Shown here: in pieces, positions 33,487-41,635 of the stretch
Layout: each line of letters begins with the position of its first letter
How positions within the stretch are numbered: the stretch's first letter is position 1
Source of the DNA: an uncultured Muribaculaceae bacterium
GTDB taxonomy: Bacteria > Bacteroidota > Bacteroidia > Bacteroidales > Muribaculaceae
Direction: 5' to 3'
Length of the DNA stretch: 47,731 nucleotides
Assembly: GCA_944320595.1 (NCBI GenBank)
Contig: CALUIB010000020.1
Location: forward strand, 1 to 47,731
Notes under the pieces: generated by a model
What the model saw: the letters and a program-made list of their open reading frames with translations, nothing else
The model's database searches: none
What the model was told of the DNA's origin: nothing
Translations under genes and position numbers: made by a program

Positions 33487-34077
33487 ATGAACAAACTATT
33501 TTCTCTTGCCGATGACGAGTTGGTGGGATTGTACATCGATGGAGACAATCGTGCTTTCGATGTGTTGATTGACAAATATAAGGACAAGTTGTTTTCTTAT
33601 GTTTTCCACATTGTTAAGGATGCCGAATTGGCCAACGACATATTTCAGGAAACATTCATAAAAGCCATAACTACCATCAATAGTGGGCGGTATGCTGCAA
33701 ATGGAAAGTTTGCGGCATGGATTACACGCATTGCGCACAACTTGATAATAGACTATTACAGGCAGGAAAAGTCGGAAAACGTGCAGTCGTGCGACTGTGC
33801 CGACTATGATTTGCTTAACGACCGCGAGCTGTGCGACGAGACTATCGAGGACTGGATGGTGCGCAACCAAATCCATTCCGACGTGCGCCGGCTGGTGAGG
33901 GCTTTGCCCAAAAGCCAGCAAGATGTGTTGCTGTTGCGGTATTACAAGGATATGAGTTTCAAGGAGATTGCCGACTTGACGAATGTGAGCATCAACACCG
34001 CGCTTGGCCGTATGCGCTACGCCATTCTGAACCTTCGCAAGATGGTGGAGGACAACGGCATAGTGCTGACAATGTAA
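33487..34077 (+). CDS. ECF-type RNA polymerase sigma factor
   Basis: A 196-aa sigma-70 family protein with region 2 (NDIFQETFIKAI, AWITRIAHNLIIDYYR) and region 4 (LPKSQQDVLLLRYYKDMSFKEIADLTNVSINTALGR-type helix-turn-helix). No anti-sigma gene follows, unlike many ECF loci; the next element is a pseudogene. Its regulon is unknown. Confidence 0.92.
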   Translation: MNKLFSLADDELVGLYIDGDNRAFDVLIDKYKDKLFSYVFHIVKDAELANDIFQETFIKAITTINSGRYAANGKFAAWITRIAHNLIIDYYRQEKSENVQSCDCADYDLLNDRELCDETIEDWMVRNQIHSDVRRLVRALPKSQQDVLLLRYYKDMSFKEIADLTNVSINTALGRMRYAILNLRKMVEDNGIVLTM

Positions 34078-34107
34078 GAAGTGCGGAATGCCGAAAAATA
34101 CGGGAAA

Positions 34108-34145
34108 GGCAGAAAAGTGAGCGGTTCCGCCGCTACTTTTCTGCC
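34108..34145 (+). terminator. Terminator after the sigma factor gene
   Basis: Outer arms GGCAGAAAAGT (34108-34118) and ACTTTTCTGCC (34135-34145), with an inner stem AGCGG/CCGCT and a one-base bulge. Confidence 0.8.
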
Positions 34146-34320
34146 ATTTCCATTTATTGTGGTGTCAATCAGGATTTTGAATTTATTCGCAAGATTTTTA
34201 GCGGATAGCGATAAATTAATTATAAGGTATTTTGTATTGTGTTCCCTTACCGTTTTTTTAATTTAAAAGGTGTTATTGAAATTATCTTCTGTATTCAAAT
34301 TTGGCGATTAGCAAAACAGG

Positions 34321-34646
34321 ATGAAGATGATTGACGATAGCACCTACATCGGGTTGTATTTGCATTTGATGGTTGCCTTGGCTTGACCGAAGTAACGAGT
34401 GGGAATCCTGTGCCATCTGTATGTTTTTCCAACACATTTCCACACATTGCAGGAGCGGTGTTGAATGTTCCCTATGGGTTGGTGCAGGCGTATAAAGATG
34501 CTCCGGGTTGGGCTAATTTCGGTGTTATAAACGAGATTGGGTCGAGTGGGGTGAGTGATGCAGCGTCGGACGAAACCGCTGTCAAGGTAATTGGCGGCAA
34601 CATCATGGTAAGCGGAGTTGCTGATAGCAGCCCGGTTGTTGTATAA
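34321..34646 (+). pseudogene. BspA-like surface protein fragment
   Basis: A broken piece of a BspA-type leucine-rich repeat protein. Frame 1 (from ATG 34321) gives DSTYIG and then stops; a shifted frame continues FAFDGCLGLTEV, so a frameshift lies near 34350-34360. The rest (VPYGLVQAYKDAPGWANF, then GGNIMVSGVADSSP) matches the end of such proteins up to the start of a type IX sorting domain, where a TAA cuts it. It lacks the N terminus and signal peptide. Confidence 0.75.
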
Positions 34647-34653
34647 AACAGTT

Positions 34654-34707
34654 TTTTTTGGAGATGCCGAAGGATAGTTTATGCTATTCTTTGGCATCTC
34701 CAAAAAA
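34654..34707. terminator. Bidirectional terminator
   Basis: A T-run, arms GGAGATGCC and GGCATCTCC and an A-run; inner bases AAGGATAG/CTATTCTT continue the stem with one mismatch. It serves the convergent pseudogene and the lysO unit. Confidence 0.8.
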
Positions 34708-34713
34708 TGTTTT

Positions 34714-35343
34714 TCATAAGTTGCAGAATAGCGAGATGAAGAATGGCACGCTTATGTCGATGAGCAGGCCGTGGAATATGGCTATGGGTACCATCTCGCT
34801 GCCCGAGGTGCGCATGATTGTGGGCAGGGCAACATCGACCGATGTCACTCCGGCGGCTGAAATGGGTGCCAATTTGCCGAAGTAGCGGCGGAACAACGGA
34901 GCTCCCATCAATGCAAACAATTCACGGAAAATGTTGGCAAGCAGGGCTATGGTGCCAAGTTCGGTGGCAAGCTGCAGGCCTATTGACGGTGTTTTCAGCT
35001 GCACTATAAGTATCGATGCCAGTGAATAATAGCCCATCCCGCACCCCACTGCAAGGCAGTCGGCCACGCTCCACTGGCTAAGTAGCAGCCCCACGGCGGC
35101 CGAAAATGAGAGCGTCCCGGCGATGGTGGCTGCCGGTATTAGCAAATGCTTTGGGCGCATAGTGCGCAAAATCCTTGAACAGTCATCGCCGCAGCCTATG
35201 CTGAAACCCACTTGCAGCATAAGGGCATACAAGACATATAATGAAATGCCGTGCATGTCGGGCAATGTGAAATCCAAGCCGCAGAGAAGTATGCCTGCGA
35301 TGCAGCCGGCAGCGAATATCCCGGGAATAAGCAGATTACTCAT
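34714..35343 (-). CDS. LysO exporter, C-terminal half
   Basis: A 209-aa membrane protein matching the C-terminal part of the LysO lysine exporter (DUF340), with the motif FSIGCGDDCSRILR and several hydrophobic segments. LysO exports lysine and toxic analogues in other bacteria. The start at ATG 35343 (MSNLLIPGIF) is preferred over an upstream in-frame start. It overlaps the N-terminal half by 8 nt. Confidence 0.8.
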   Translation of the reverse strand: MSNLLIPGIFAAGCIAGILLCGLDFTLPDMHGISLYVLYALMLQVGFSIGCGDDCSRILRTMRPKHLLIPAATIAGTLSFSAAVGLLLSQWSVADCLAVGCGMGYYSLASILIVQLKTPSIGLQLATELGTIALLANIFRELFALMGAPLFRRYFGKLAPISAAGVTSVDVALPTIMRTSGSEMVPIAIFHGLLIDISVPFFISLFCNL

Positions 35344-35632
35344 TTCCGCCTCCTTCCTTTTCAGTGTTGTTCCCTTTGAAAAACATTGCGTTGACGGTGA
35401 TTGTGAACAGTATGCTGCCAGCAAGTCCGGCACAGCATATCAGCAGGGCCTGCCACCCGTAGTTGCCGATGTTTCCCAGCAGTTCGCTATTGTTGCCAAC
35501 TGTCAGCCCAAGCATGAATACCATGAAACATATTGTAACGGTTATGGTGCGGTTGACGTTTTTAAGTGCTTTGACGCGGCGCAAGGCATAGCCAGCCGCA
35601 ATTCCTATGAGAATTAAGACTAAAATAATCAT
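35336..35632 (-). CDS. LysO exporter, N-terminal half
   Basis: A 98-aa membrane protein matching the LysO N-terminal domain, with MIILVLILIGIAAGY and FMVFMLGLTVGNN segments. In many Bacteroidota the exporter is split into two genes, as here; both halves are intact and co-transcribed, so this is a normal split, not a decay. The promoter lies about 225 nt upstream beyond a leader. Confidence 0.8.
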   Translation of the reverse strand: MIILVLILIGIAAGYALRRVKALKNVNRTITVTICFMVFMLGLTVGNNSELLGNIGNYGWQALLICCAGLAGSILFTITVNAMFFKGNNTEKEGGGNE

Positions 35633-35720
35633 GACGATTGTAAAAAAGTAGTAGAGAAGTTGATAAATTCAGATGATTTTATGGGGGGAAGGGGGCAGGC
35701 ATATCGCTTGCCTGCGGTTT

Positions 35721-35828
35721 TCAGCGTTGCAAAAAACCGCTGAACCAGTGCACACGGGCAATGCGGTAAAGCACTTCACCTGCCTTACCCTCTATAAGCA
35801 TCGACATATTTGTGCGAAAAATTCTCAT
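35721..35828 (-). CDS. Possible 35-aa leader peptide of lysO
   Basis: An ATG-initiated open frame (begins MRIFRTNMSMLIEG) directly downstream of a good promoter. It has five Arg and one Lys, so it is not an obvious lysine leader. It could instead be an unrelated small protein or chance. Confidence 0.3.
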   Translation of the reverse strand: MRIFRTNMSMLIEGKAGEVLYRIARVHWFSGFLQR

Positions 35829-35857
35829 CAATAGTGGGTGTTCTCTAATTTTGGCTG

Positions 35858-35889
35858 CAAAGTTACGATTTTTTAATTGCACGGCAAAA
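35858..35889 (-). promoter_or_regulatory. Promoter of the lysO unit
   Basis: On the minus strand TTTTG (35885-35889), a 19-nt spacer and TAACTTTG (35858-35865), full consensus. Confidence 0.65.
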
Positions 35890-35920
35890 CCGAAGGTGCA
35901 TAAATAACGGCTTTTTTCTG

Positions 35921-35928
35921 TAACTTTG
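35921..35928 (+). promoter_or_regulatory. -7 element of the Omp85-like gene
   Basis: TAACTTTG, exact match, 20 nt before the start codon at 35948. Confidence 0.5.
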
Positions 35929-35947
35929 GCGGCATTAATAATTATGT

Positions 35948-37192
35948 ATGAAATTTAGGGTTATTGCGTTTGTATGTTTATTAGGCCTTTGCGGAATGTG
36001 GGCGGCCATGGCGCAGAATCAAGCCGATTCTGTGTTGCTGTATGAAAACACGGCATTGGACAAACTGCTGAAGTTGCAAGGCGATGTGAGCGACTTCGTA
36101 TTCCGTGAGGCTAATGTGCTCCAGCGTGGTCCCATGTTCCGATTGCTCCCTTCGGTAAAACGCACGCCGGGATATGGGTTTTCGTTCGGGCTGGGTGGTG
36201 CCGTGTCGTTCTATACCGACAAGACGAATTTGCGGCTTAGCCGCAGCGAAGTGCCGCTGTATTTTTCGGTGGCTTTCAGCAAGCCGTTTTCCTACAGCAT
36301 AGGGTGTGACCCGGTGCTGTACCTTGCGAGCGACGCATTGCGGCTACGTGCGGAAATTTCTTACAGAAACTGGCTCGAATACTATTTCGGCGTAGGTTAT
36401 TCGCTTAATCATTCGCCTCAATATGGCAAAGACCGATATACCTACGAAAGCCGCATGGTGCGTTTCAAGCCCAATGTGCAGTTGAGGCTTGGAAACAGGT
36501 TCCTTTATGGCGGCGTGGTGGTGGATGTGTGGAACGAAAAGGTGGCCAACCCCGAGTTGTTCGTGGCCAGCGACCCCCACTTCCTTGAACTTGGCGGTGG
36601 GGAGTCTTCGCATTCGGCCACTGGCACTGGCGTGGGATTGAATGTGTGCTACGATTCTCGCGATGTGCCGAATGATGCTTACCGTGGGATATATCTTTCG
36701 GCCGAGGCTATGCTGTACACCACTGCACTTGGTGGGAACGTCAAGTATGGCACTGTGGCTGTCGATTACCGCCAATACGTACAATTGCAAGGGCGAAAGC
36801 AGGTGCTGGCATGGAATATCACGAGCAGTAATGTGCTTGGCAATCATGTGCCATTCATGCGCTATGCCACAATTGGCGGCGTGAATACGTTTCGGGGGTA
36901 TTATAATTACCAGTACCGCGACAAGTCGATGCTCACTGCGCAAGTGGAGTACCGCTATTGGCTGCAGGTTGGTGGCAATTGGGGGGTGTTGCTGAACCGT
37001 TTCGGCTTTGCCGCTTGGGCTGGAACGGGTGTGATAGGGGAGAACATTGTGCGATACGACCACTTGCTGCCTCAGGCAGGAGTGGGGATACGGTTCGCCC
37101 TGCGCGATAGGCTGAATTTCCGTTTCGACGTAGCTCACAATCCTATTGATGGCGATACGTTGTGGTACATGAGCTTTTCCGAGGCGTTTTAG
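35948..37192 (+). CDS. Omp85/BamA-like outer-membrane barrel
   Basis: A 414-aa exported barrel protein. After a signal peptide (ending MAAMAQ) come beta strands ending in WYMSFSEAF, a typical terminal phenylalanine for barrel insertion. The GGVNTFRGY and late RFDVAHNP motifs match the BamA/TamA (surface antigen D15) barrel. No POTRA domains are seen at this length, so it is a barrel-only member of unknown cargo. Confidence 0.8.
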   Translation: MKFRVIAFVCLLGLCGMWAAMAQNQADSVLLYENTALDKLLKLQGDVSDFVFREANVLQRGPMFRLLPSVKRTPGYGFSFGLGGAVSFYTDKTNLRLSRSEVPLYFSVAFSKPFSYSIGCDPVLYLASDALRLRAEISYRNWLEYYFGVGYSLNHSPQYGKDRYTYESRMVRFKPNVQLRLGNRFLYGGVVVDVWNEKVANPELFVASDPHFLELGGGESSHSATGTGVGLNVCYDSRDVPNDAYRGIYLSAEAMLYTTALGGNVKYGTVAVDYRQYVQLQGRKQVLAWNITSSNVLGNHVPFMRYATIGGVNTFRGYYNYQYRDKSMLTAQVEYRYWLQVGGNWGVLLNRFGFAAWAGTGVIGENIVRYDHLLPQAGVGIRFALRDRLNFRFDVAHNPIDGDTLWYMSFSEAF

Positions 37193-37211
37193 AAATATCG
37201 TTGCAAGAATG

Positions 37212-37242
37212 TTTGCATTTTGCGAAAGATTGTTTAAATTTG
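37212..37242 (+). promoter_or_regulatory. Promoter of the first small barrel gene
   Basis: TTTG (37212-37215), a 19-nt spacer and TAAATTTG (37235-37242). About 95 nt of leader follow. Confidence 0.65.
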
Positions 37243-37342
37243 TAATTGATAATGGGTTTCGGTGCCGCAGTTTTGCCATAATGCCAATAACTGCGAGGCA
37301 TGAGATAACCAATGTGTGAAACATTTAAAATCAAGAAGAGAG

Positions 37343-37978
37343 ATGAAAGCGATTAAAAGTGTGATTTTTGCAGCTTTAATGGCTGTTGCTGTGTTGATGA
37401 CTCCGGTTTCGGCCGATGCGCAAGTTAAATTCGGTATCAAGGCTGGTGCTGCTATCAACGACTTGAAGTTCAATGAAAACTTTTTTAGCAAGGAAAACCG
37501 TGCAGGTTTCACCGGCGGTGTGATGCTCGAATTTACCGTGCCGGTGATTGGCGTGGGCTTTGATGCATCGGCACTGTATGTGCACCGCACAGTCAACTTT
37601 GAAAATACCGAAGGGTACAACGAACTGACCGAAGAGCAGCGCGATGCCCTTGGCCGTGACTACATCGACATTCCCATCAACTTGAAATACAAGTTGTCGT
37701 TGCCGGGCATCGGCAGTGTTGTAAAGCCATTTGTGACCACGGGGCCGAGTTTCGCTTTTCTCGTAAGCAAGAAAGAGGTTAATGATTTTGTCAAGAATAA
37801 GTCGTGCGACATTTCCTGGAATTTCGGTTTCGGTGTGGAGCTCTTCTCCCACGTGCAAGTGGCAGCAAGCTATGGCTTAGGATTGAATAACACGATTGAG
37901 TTCTTTGGCGACTACGAGGGCAAGAACATCGAGGGCAAGAACCGCTACTGGACTGTAACTGCCGCCTACTTGTTCTAA
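37343..37978 (+). CDS. Small outer-membrane beta-barrel protein
   Basis: A 211-aa porin-like barrel (ATG at 37343) with a signal peptide ending SADAQ and a C-terminal WTVTAAYLF. It resembles the small outer-membrane proteins of Bacteroidota (outer-membrane beta-barrel superfamily). A paralogue follows. Ligand and role are unknown. Confidence 0.78.
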   Translation: MKAIKSVIFAALMAVAVLMTPVSADAQVKFGIKAGAAINDLKFNENFFSKENRAGFTGGVMLEFTVPVIGVGFDASALYVHRTVNFENTEGYNELTEEQRDALGRDYIDIPINLKYKLSLPGIGSVVKPFVTTGPSFAFLVSKKEVNDFVKNKSCDISWNFGFGVELFSHVQVAASYGLGLNNTIEFFGDYEGKNIEGKNRYWTVTAAYLF

Positions 37979-38007
37979 GAGTAGGTATCAAAATGGTTGT
38001 AAAAACA

Positions 38008-38050
38008 CGGCATTTTCGGCACTTGGTGCGCGTGAATGCCGATTTTTTTT
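38008..38050 (+). terminator. Terminator after the first small barrel
   Basis: CGGCATT (38008-38014) pairs with AATGCCG (38035-38041), followed by eight T. A second small stem lies in the loop. Confidence 0.75.
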
Positions 38051-38079
38051 GCCTTTTGCGATAAAATGTGGTAGCTTTG
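38048..38079 (+). promoter_or_regulatory. Promoter of the second small barrel gene
   Basis: TTTG (38048-38051), a 20-nt spacer and TAGCTTTG (38072-38079), exact -7. Confidence 0.6.
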
Positions 38080-38123
38080 CAAAATAAAATTTTGAAAAAA
38101 GGATTATATAGTTTTTTTTCGAC

Positions 38124-38750
38124 ATGAAGAGAATTGCTTTTGCACTCGTGTTGTGCTGCGTGATATTGGCCGGAGCCGTGAAGGCCGTTGCCGAACCTCG
38201 GTGGGGTGTAGTGGCCGTAGGCAATTATTCCACGCTAAAGTTCAACCAGGACCTTATAGGTGTAGATGCCGGGTTTGGCGGCGGTGTGGGTTTGATTGGC
38301 GAAATCATCATACCTGGAATAGGTTTCGCAGTCGATGGCTCGGTGATATATTCGGCTTTCACGACCAATGTGCATTTTGGCGAACGCAAGGTGTGGAATG
38401 GCATCGGGCTTGGCAATGAGCGGCTGGTCAACCACACTATTGACATCCCGCTTAACTTGAAGTTCAAATACACCAATCTCAACGGTGTGGAAAATGTGAT
38501 TGCCCCGCTGGCATACGTGGGGCCGTCGTTCACTGTCCACGTCGGCGACAATAGCCGCGCCGCATCGGCGGTTAGCTATAAGCGCATAGCTGTGGGCATC
38601 CATGTGGGACTTGGTTGCGAGTTGTTTCGCAAGGTGCAAGTTTCGGCCAGTTACACTTGGGGCATAAACGAAACTCTATCCACGCTGAAACTTGACGACT
38701 TCGAGGCAAAAAACAAGTTTTGGCGGTTGCAGGTAGCTTATATGTTCTGA
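38124..38750 (+). CDS. Small outer-membrane beta-barrel protein, paralogue
   Basis: A 208-aa barrel with a signal peptide and a final FWRLQVAYMF. It shares the order and several strands with the gene at 37343, such as VDGSVIYS and YVGPSFT against FVTTGPSFA, so the two look like an old tandem duplication. Its role is unknown. Confidence 0.75.
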   Translation: MKRIAFALVLCCVILAGAVKAVAEPRWGVVAVGNYSTLKFNQDLIGVDAGFGGGVGLIGEIIIPGIGFAVDGSVIYSAFTTNVHFGERKVWNGIGLGNERLVNHTIDIPLNLKFKYTNLNGVENVIAPLAYVGPSFTVHVGDNSRAASAVSYKRIAVGIHVGLGCELFRKVQVSASYTWGINETLSTLKLDDFEAKNKFWRLQVAYMF

Positions 38751-38767
38751 TTTTTTAACTAAATATG

Positions 38768-38799
38768 TTTGCTGTGCCCTTGTGGGTTTGCTATCTTTG
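38768..38799 (+). promoter_or_regulatory. Promoter of ssrA
   Basis: TTTG (38768-38771), a 20-nt spacer and TATCTTTG (38792-38799), full consensus. The mature RNA starts about 50 nt further. Confidence 0.65.
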
Positions 38800-38857
38800 C
38801 AAACTATTTCATGCCATCTCGTCATGATGAAATGAAGGTAACCACACTGATGAATAT

Positions 38858-39256
38858 GGGGTCGACTGGATTTGACAGCGTGTAGAGGCGGTGTGTAAGC
38901 ATGCAGAGCAATGATGCCTTAGCTCTATAATATACTTGACATCGAAAATTTATCTGGCGAAAATAACTACGCTCTTGCTGCCTAAACCGAAGTATAGTAA
39001 GTTGGCTTAATCCTTGCCACAGTGGTGGGGACAAGACATCACCCGGTTGCTCTTTCTCCGAAGCTAATCGATGCGGTGGTGCTCATAAATCGGAGATAGG
39101 AACTTGTCAGCCTGGGGCAGGTTTTGAAATTAACGGGCTAAGCCGCGAGTTGGCAGCCACGAGCCTTACTTTCGGCCGACAACCATGTCGTGGATAAGCA
39201 TGTAGAAAGCACATTGGTTCCATGTTTGGACGAGGGTTCGATTCCCTCCGGCTCCA
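38858..39256 (+). ncRNA. ssrA: tmRNA (ssrA)
   Basis: Rescues stalled ribosomes by trans-translation. The 5' end GGGGTCG pairs with 3' CGGCTCC; the T-arm is GAGGG-TTCGATT-CCCTC. The tag frame at 38956-38982 encodes GENNYALAA followed by TAA, the known Bacteroides-type tag. The terminal CCA is not fully encoded (ACCG), so it would be added. Confidence 0.97.
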
Positions 39257-39290
39257 CCGAGACAGGCCGCAACAGGCGGCAAAAACATAA

Positions 39291-39334
39291 AAAGCACCGA
39301 ATTTCAGCCATTTGGCGAAATTCGGTGCTTTTTT
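39291..39334. terminator. Terminator after ssrA
   Basis: AAGCACCGAATTTC (39292-39305) pairs with GAAATTCGGTGCTT (39317-39330) and a T-run follows on the plus strand. Confidence 0.9.
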
Positions 39335-39459
39335 GTGGCATTTGATTTATACATCAGGCGGCGCACTTGCCGTATGTGGGCCGACTCGGTTTCTATCTTA
39401 TTGTGCAATTGCAGAAACGCAAATCGCCGCCAAGTGTTTCTATGAAAACGCAAATGACT

Positions 39460-40011
39460 CTATATGTAATGCAGCTGCTCGCCGTCGAGCGTTCCGGGCT
39501 TTATGGGTTTCTCTTTCGCGCCTTTCTTTTGTATTTTTTGTTTCGGCTTTTGCTTTTCGCCGATTTTGAAACTGTCGAGTATCTCTTTCACCACCTTTTC
39601 ATTTTCCAATATATAGTTTATCTCGATTTGCATGGCCAGGTTCTGCTTTTTTGCCTTCACATTGGTGAGACTGGCTCGTGACCCGTCGGGCAAGATGCCT
39701 GTAAGGGTAAACCCTTTGCAGTTTTTTACTTTGGCCTTCTTCATCTTCGTGTCAAACATATTATACCCTGCGGCAGTCCTCTGTAATGAAAGTTTCATGT
39801 AATCGTCATCGGCTCTTGACTTGTCATACAATTTTATAAGTACCGTAAGGTCGAACCACTGTATCTCGAACACCGATGGCGAATTGTATGTCACCACCCC
39901 GCCTTCTGGCACGTCGAAAGTGAGGTCGTGTCCCGACCATGTGAACCGTTCAGCGCGACATACGCACACAGCTACCAACGCTAAAAGTATGGATATGATT
40001 ATTCGTTTCAT
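39460..40011 (-). CDS. Hypothetical secreted protein
   Basis: A 183-aa exported protein with a signal peptide (to about residue 20, ending VCVCRA). The body (WSGHDLTFDVPEGG onwards) is beta-rich and the tail is rich in lysine (KPKQKIQKKGAKEK). No domain is recognised. It stands alone between ssrA and ugd, with a -7-like element upstream. Confidence 0.7.
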   Translation of the reverse strand: MKRIIISILLALVAVCVCRAERFTWSGHDLTFDVPEGGVVTYNSPSVFEIQWFDLTVLIKLYDKSRADDDYMKLSLQRTAAGYNMFDTKMKKAKVKNCKGFTLTGILPDGSRASLTNVKAKKQNLAMQIEINYILENEKVVKEILDSFKIGEKQKPKQKIQKKGAKEKPIKPGTLDGEQLHYI

Positions 40012-40034
40012 AGTTCCAAAAACTTATATAGGCG

Positions 40035-40042
40035 CAAAGGTA
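40035..40042 (-). promoter_or_regulatory. -7 element for the secreted protein gene
   Basis: TACCTTTG on the minus strand, exact -7 match, 24 nt before its start codon; the -33 element is weak. Confidence 0.4.
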
Positions 40043-40105
40043 GCTAAAAATCCTTTTTCAACCACTTTGCATTGCCCTTTTTCGCCGTTTTCGGAACAAT
40101 CGTAG

Positions 40106-40113
40106 TATATTTG
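40106..40113 (+). promoter_or_regulatory. -7 element for ugd
   Basis: TATATTTG, exact match, 46 nt before the ugd start codon. The -33 element is not clear. Confidence 0.45.
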
Positions 40114-40158
40114 CAAAACTTTTATTCCAAACCGTTTTAAACATCACACCATAATAAT

Positions 40159-41520
40159 ATGCACATAGCTATTGTCGGAAGCGGATACGTAGGGTTGGTG
40201 ACTGGAGCCTGTTTTGCCGAAACTGGTGTAACAGTGACTTGTGTCGATGTAGATGAGCAAAAAATCAGCAACCTTAAAAAAGGGGTCTTGCCGATTTACG
40301 AACCTGGGTTGGGCGAGATAGTGGAACGGAACAGCCGAAGCGGCAGGTTGACATTTACCACCGACCTTGCCGAGGTTCTCGACGATGTGGAGATAGTGTT
40401 CTCGGCTGTGGGTACGCCTGCCGACGAGGACGGCAGTGCCGACTTGAAGTATGTGCTTGAGGTGGCTCGCACCATAGGCCGTAACATGAACAAATACCTT
40501 GTTGTGGTGACCAAGAGCACCGTGCCAGTGGGTACTGCCGAGAAGATAAGGCACACCATTCGTGAAGAACTCGACCGTCGCGGCTTGAATATCGACTTTG
40601 ACGTGGCAGCCAACCCCGAATTCTTGAAGGAGGGCGTGGCCATAAAAGATTTCATGAGTCCTGAACGAGTGGTAGTGGGTACCGATTCCGAGAGAGCCGA
40701 AAGGCTGCTTGCGCGGCTTTACCGTCCATTCATGCTCAACAGTTTCCGTGTGATATTCATGGATATACCGTCGGCCGAAATGACCAAGTACGCAGCCAAT
40801 GCGATGCTTGCCACGCGCATAAGTTTCATGAACGACATTGCCAACTTGTGCGAATTGGTGGGTGCCAACGTGAGCATGGTGCGCAAGGGCATAGGTGCCG
40901 ACAGCCGCATCGGTAGCAAGTTCCTCTATCCTGGCTGCGGCTATGGAGGTTCTTGTTTCCCGAAAGACATAAAAGCACTGGCTCACACCGCCGTGGAGCA
41001 TGGAATGCACATGCGCATCATCGAGGCCGTGGAGGCCGTGAACGAAGACCAGAAACATGTGTTGTTCAACAAGCTTGCCAAGATATTCGGCGGGACCGAG
41101 GCTCTTGCTGGCAAGACGGTGTCGGTGTGGGGGCTTGCATTCAAGCCAAAAACCGATGATATGCGCGAGGCCCCTTCGATAGTGCTCATCGACGCACTAC
41201 TCGATGCAGGTTGCACTGTGAAAGCATACGACCCGGTGGCCATGGACGAGGCACGACGCCGGCTTGCCGGCAAGTCGGTGGTTTATGCCAAAGACATATA
41301 CGATGCCGTAAACGATGCCGACGCGCTAATCGTGGTGACGGAATGGGAGGAATTCCGCCTGCCATCGTGGCAAGTGATAAAAAAAGCCATGGCCGGCAAT
41401 GTGGTAATAGACGGGCGGAACATTTACCAGCCCGAAGACCTCGCCTCGGTGGGACTTGATTATTACAATATTGGCCACAAGCCATGCCTGGCAGCCGAAT
41501 ACAAGCCTACAGCCAAATAA
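40159..41520 (+). CDS. ugd: UDP-glucose 6-dehydrogenase
   Basis: Makes UDP-glucuronate from UDP-glucose for surface glycans. The 453-aa protein has the Rossmann motif GSGYVGL (7-13) and the catalytic cysteine C266 within PGCGYGGSCFPKD. NAD-binding, central and UDP-binding domains are all present. It supports capsule or exopolysaccharide synthesis together with the sugar transferase. Confidence 0.96.
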   Translation: MHIAIVGSGYVGLVTGACFAETGVTVTCVDVDEQKISNLKKGVLPIYEPGLGEIVERNSRSGRLTFTTDLAEVLDDVEIVFSAVGTPADEDGSADLKYVLEVARTIGRNMNKYLVVVTKSTVPVGTAEKIRHTIREELDRRGLNIDFDVAANPEFLKEGVAIKDFMSPERVVVGTDSERAERLLARLYRPFMLNSFRVIFMDIPSAEMTKYAANAMLATRISFMNDIANLCELVGANVSMVRKGIGADSRIGSKFLYPGCGYGGSCFPKDIKALAHTAVEHGMHMRIIEAVEAVNEDQKHVLFNKLAKIFGGTEALAGKTVSVWGLAFKPKTDDMREAPSIVLIDALLDAGCTVKAYDPVAMDEARRRLAGKSVVYAKDIYDAVNDADALIVVTEWEEFRLPSWQVIKKAMAGNVVIDGRNIYQPEDLASVGLDYYNIGHKPCLAAEYKPTAK

Positions 41521-41565
41521 CGGAAATGCGTTGCGGCAAGGCTCAAAAATAATATCCCATAATAG

Positions 41566-41595
41566 TTTGATATTGGAAATAAAGCAGTAATTTTG
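41566..41595 (+). promoter_or_regulatory. Promoter of the transporter gene
   Basis: TTTG (41566-41569), an 18-nt spacer and TAATTTTG (41588-41595). Confidence 0.5.
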
Positions 41596-41635
41596 TGCTG
41601 TTTTTCTTATAAACGAATAACTTTTCAAATACTTT

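Larger units (their letters stand above)
35633..35947. other. lysO leader region and divergent promoters
   Basis: Holds the lysO leader: a short minus-strand open frame (35721-35828), alternative hairpins (GCGGTTTT/AAAACCGC against TTCAGCG/CGCTGAA, overlapping) and a third stem GCAGGC/GCCTGC. The divergent promoters of the lysO unit and the Omp85-like gene lie at the right-hand end. Confidence 0.6.

Noticed and set aside
39138-39341. Minus-strand 67-codon frame over the tmRNA end
   Set aside because: It overlaps ssrA and its terminator and resembles no protein; tmRNA 3' ends often give such spurious frames.
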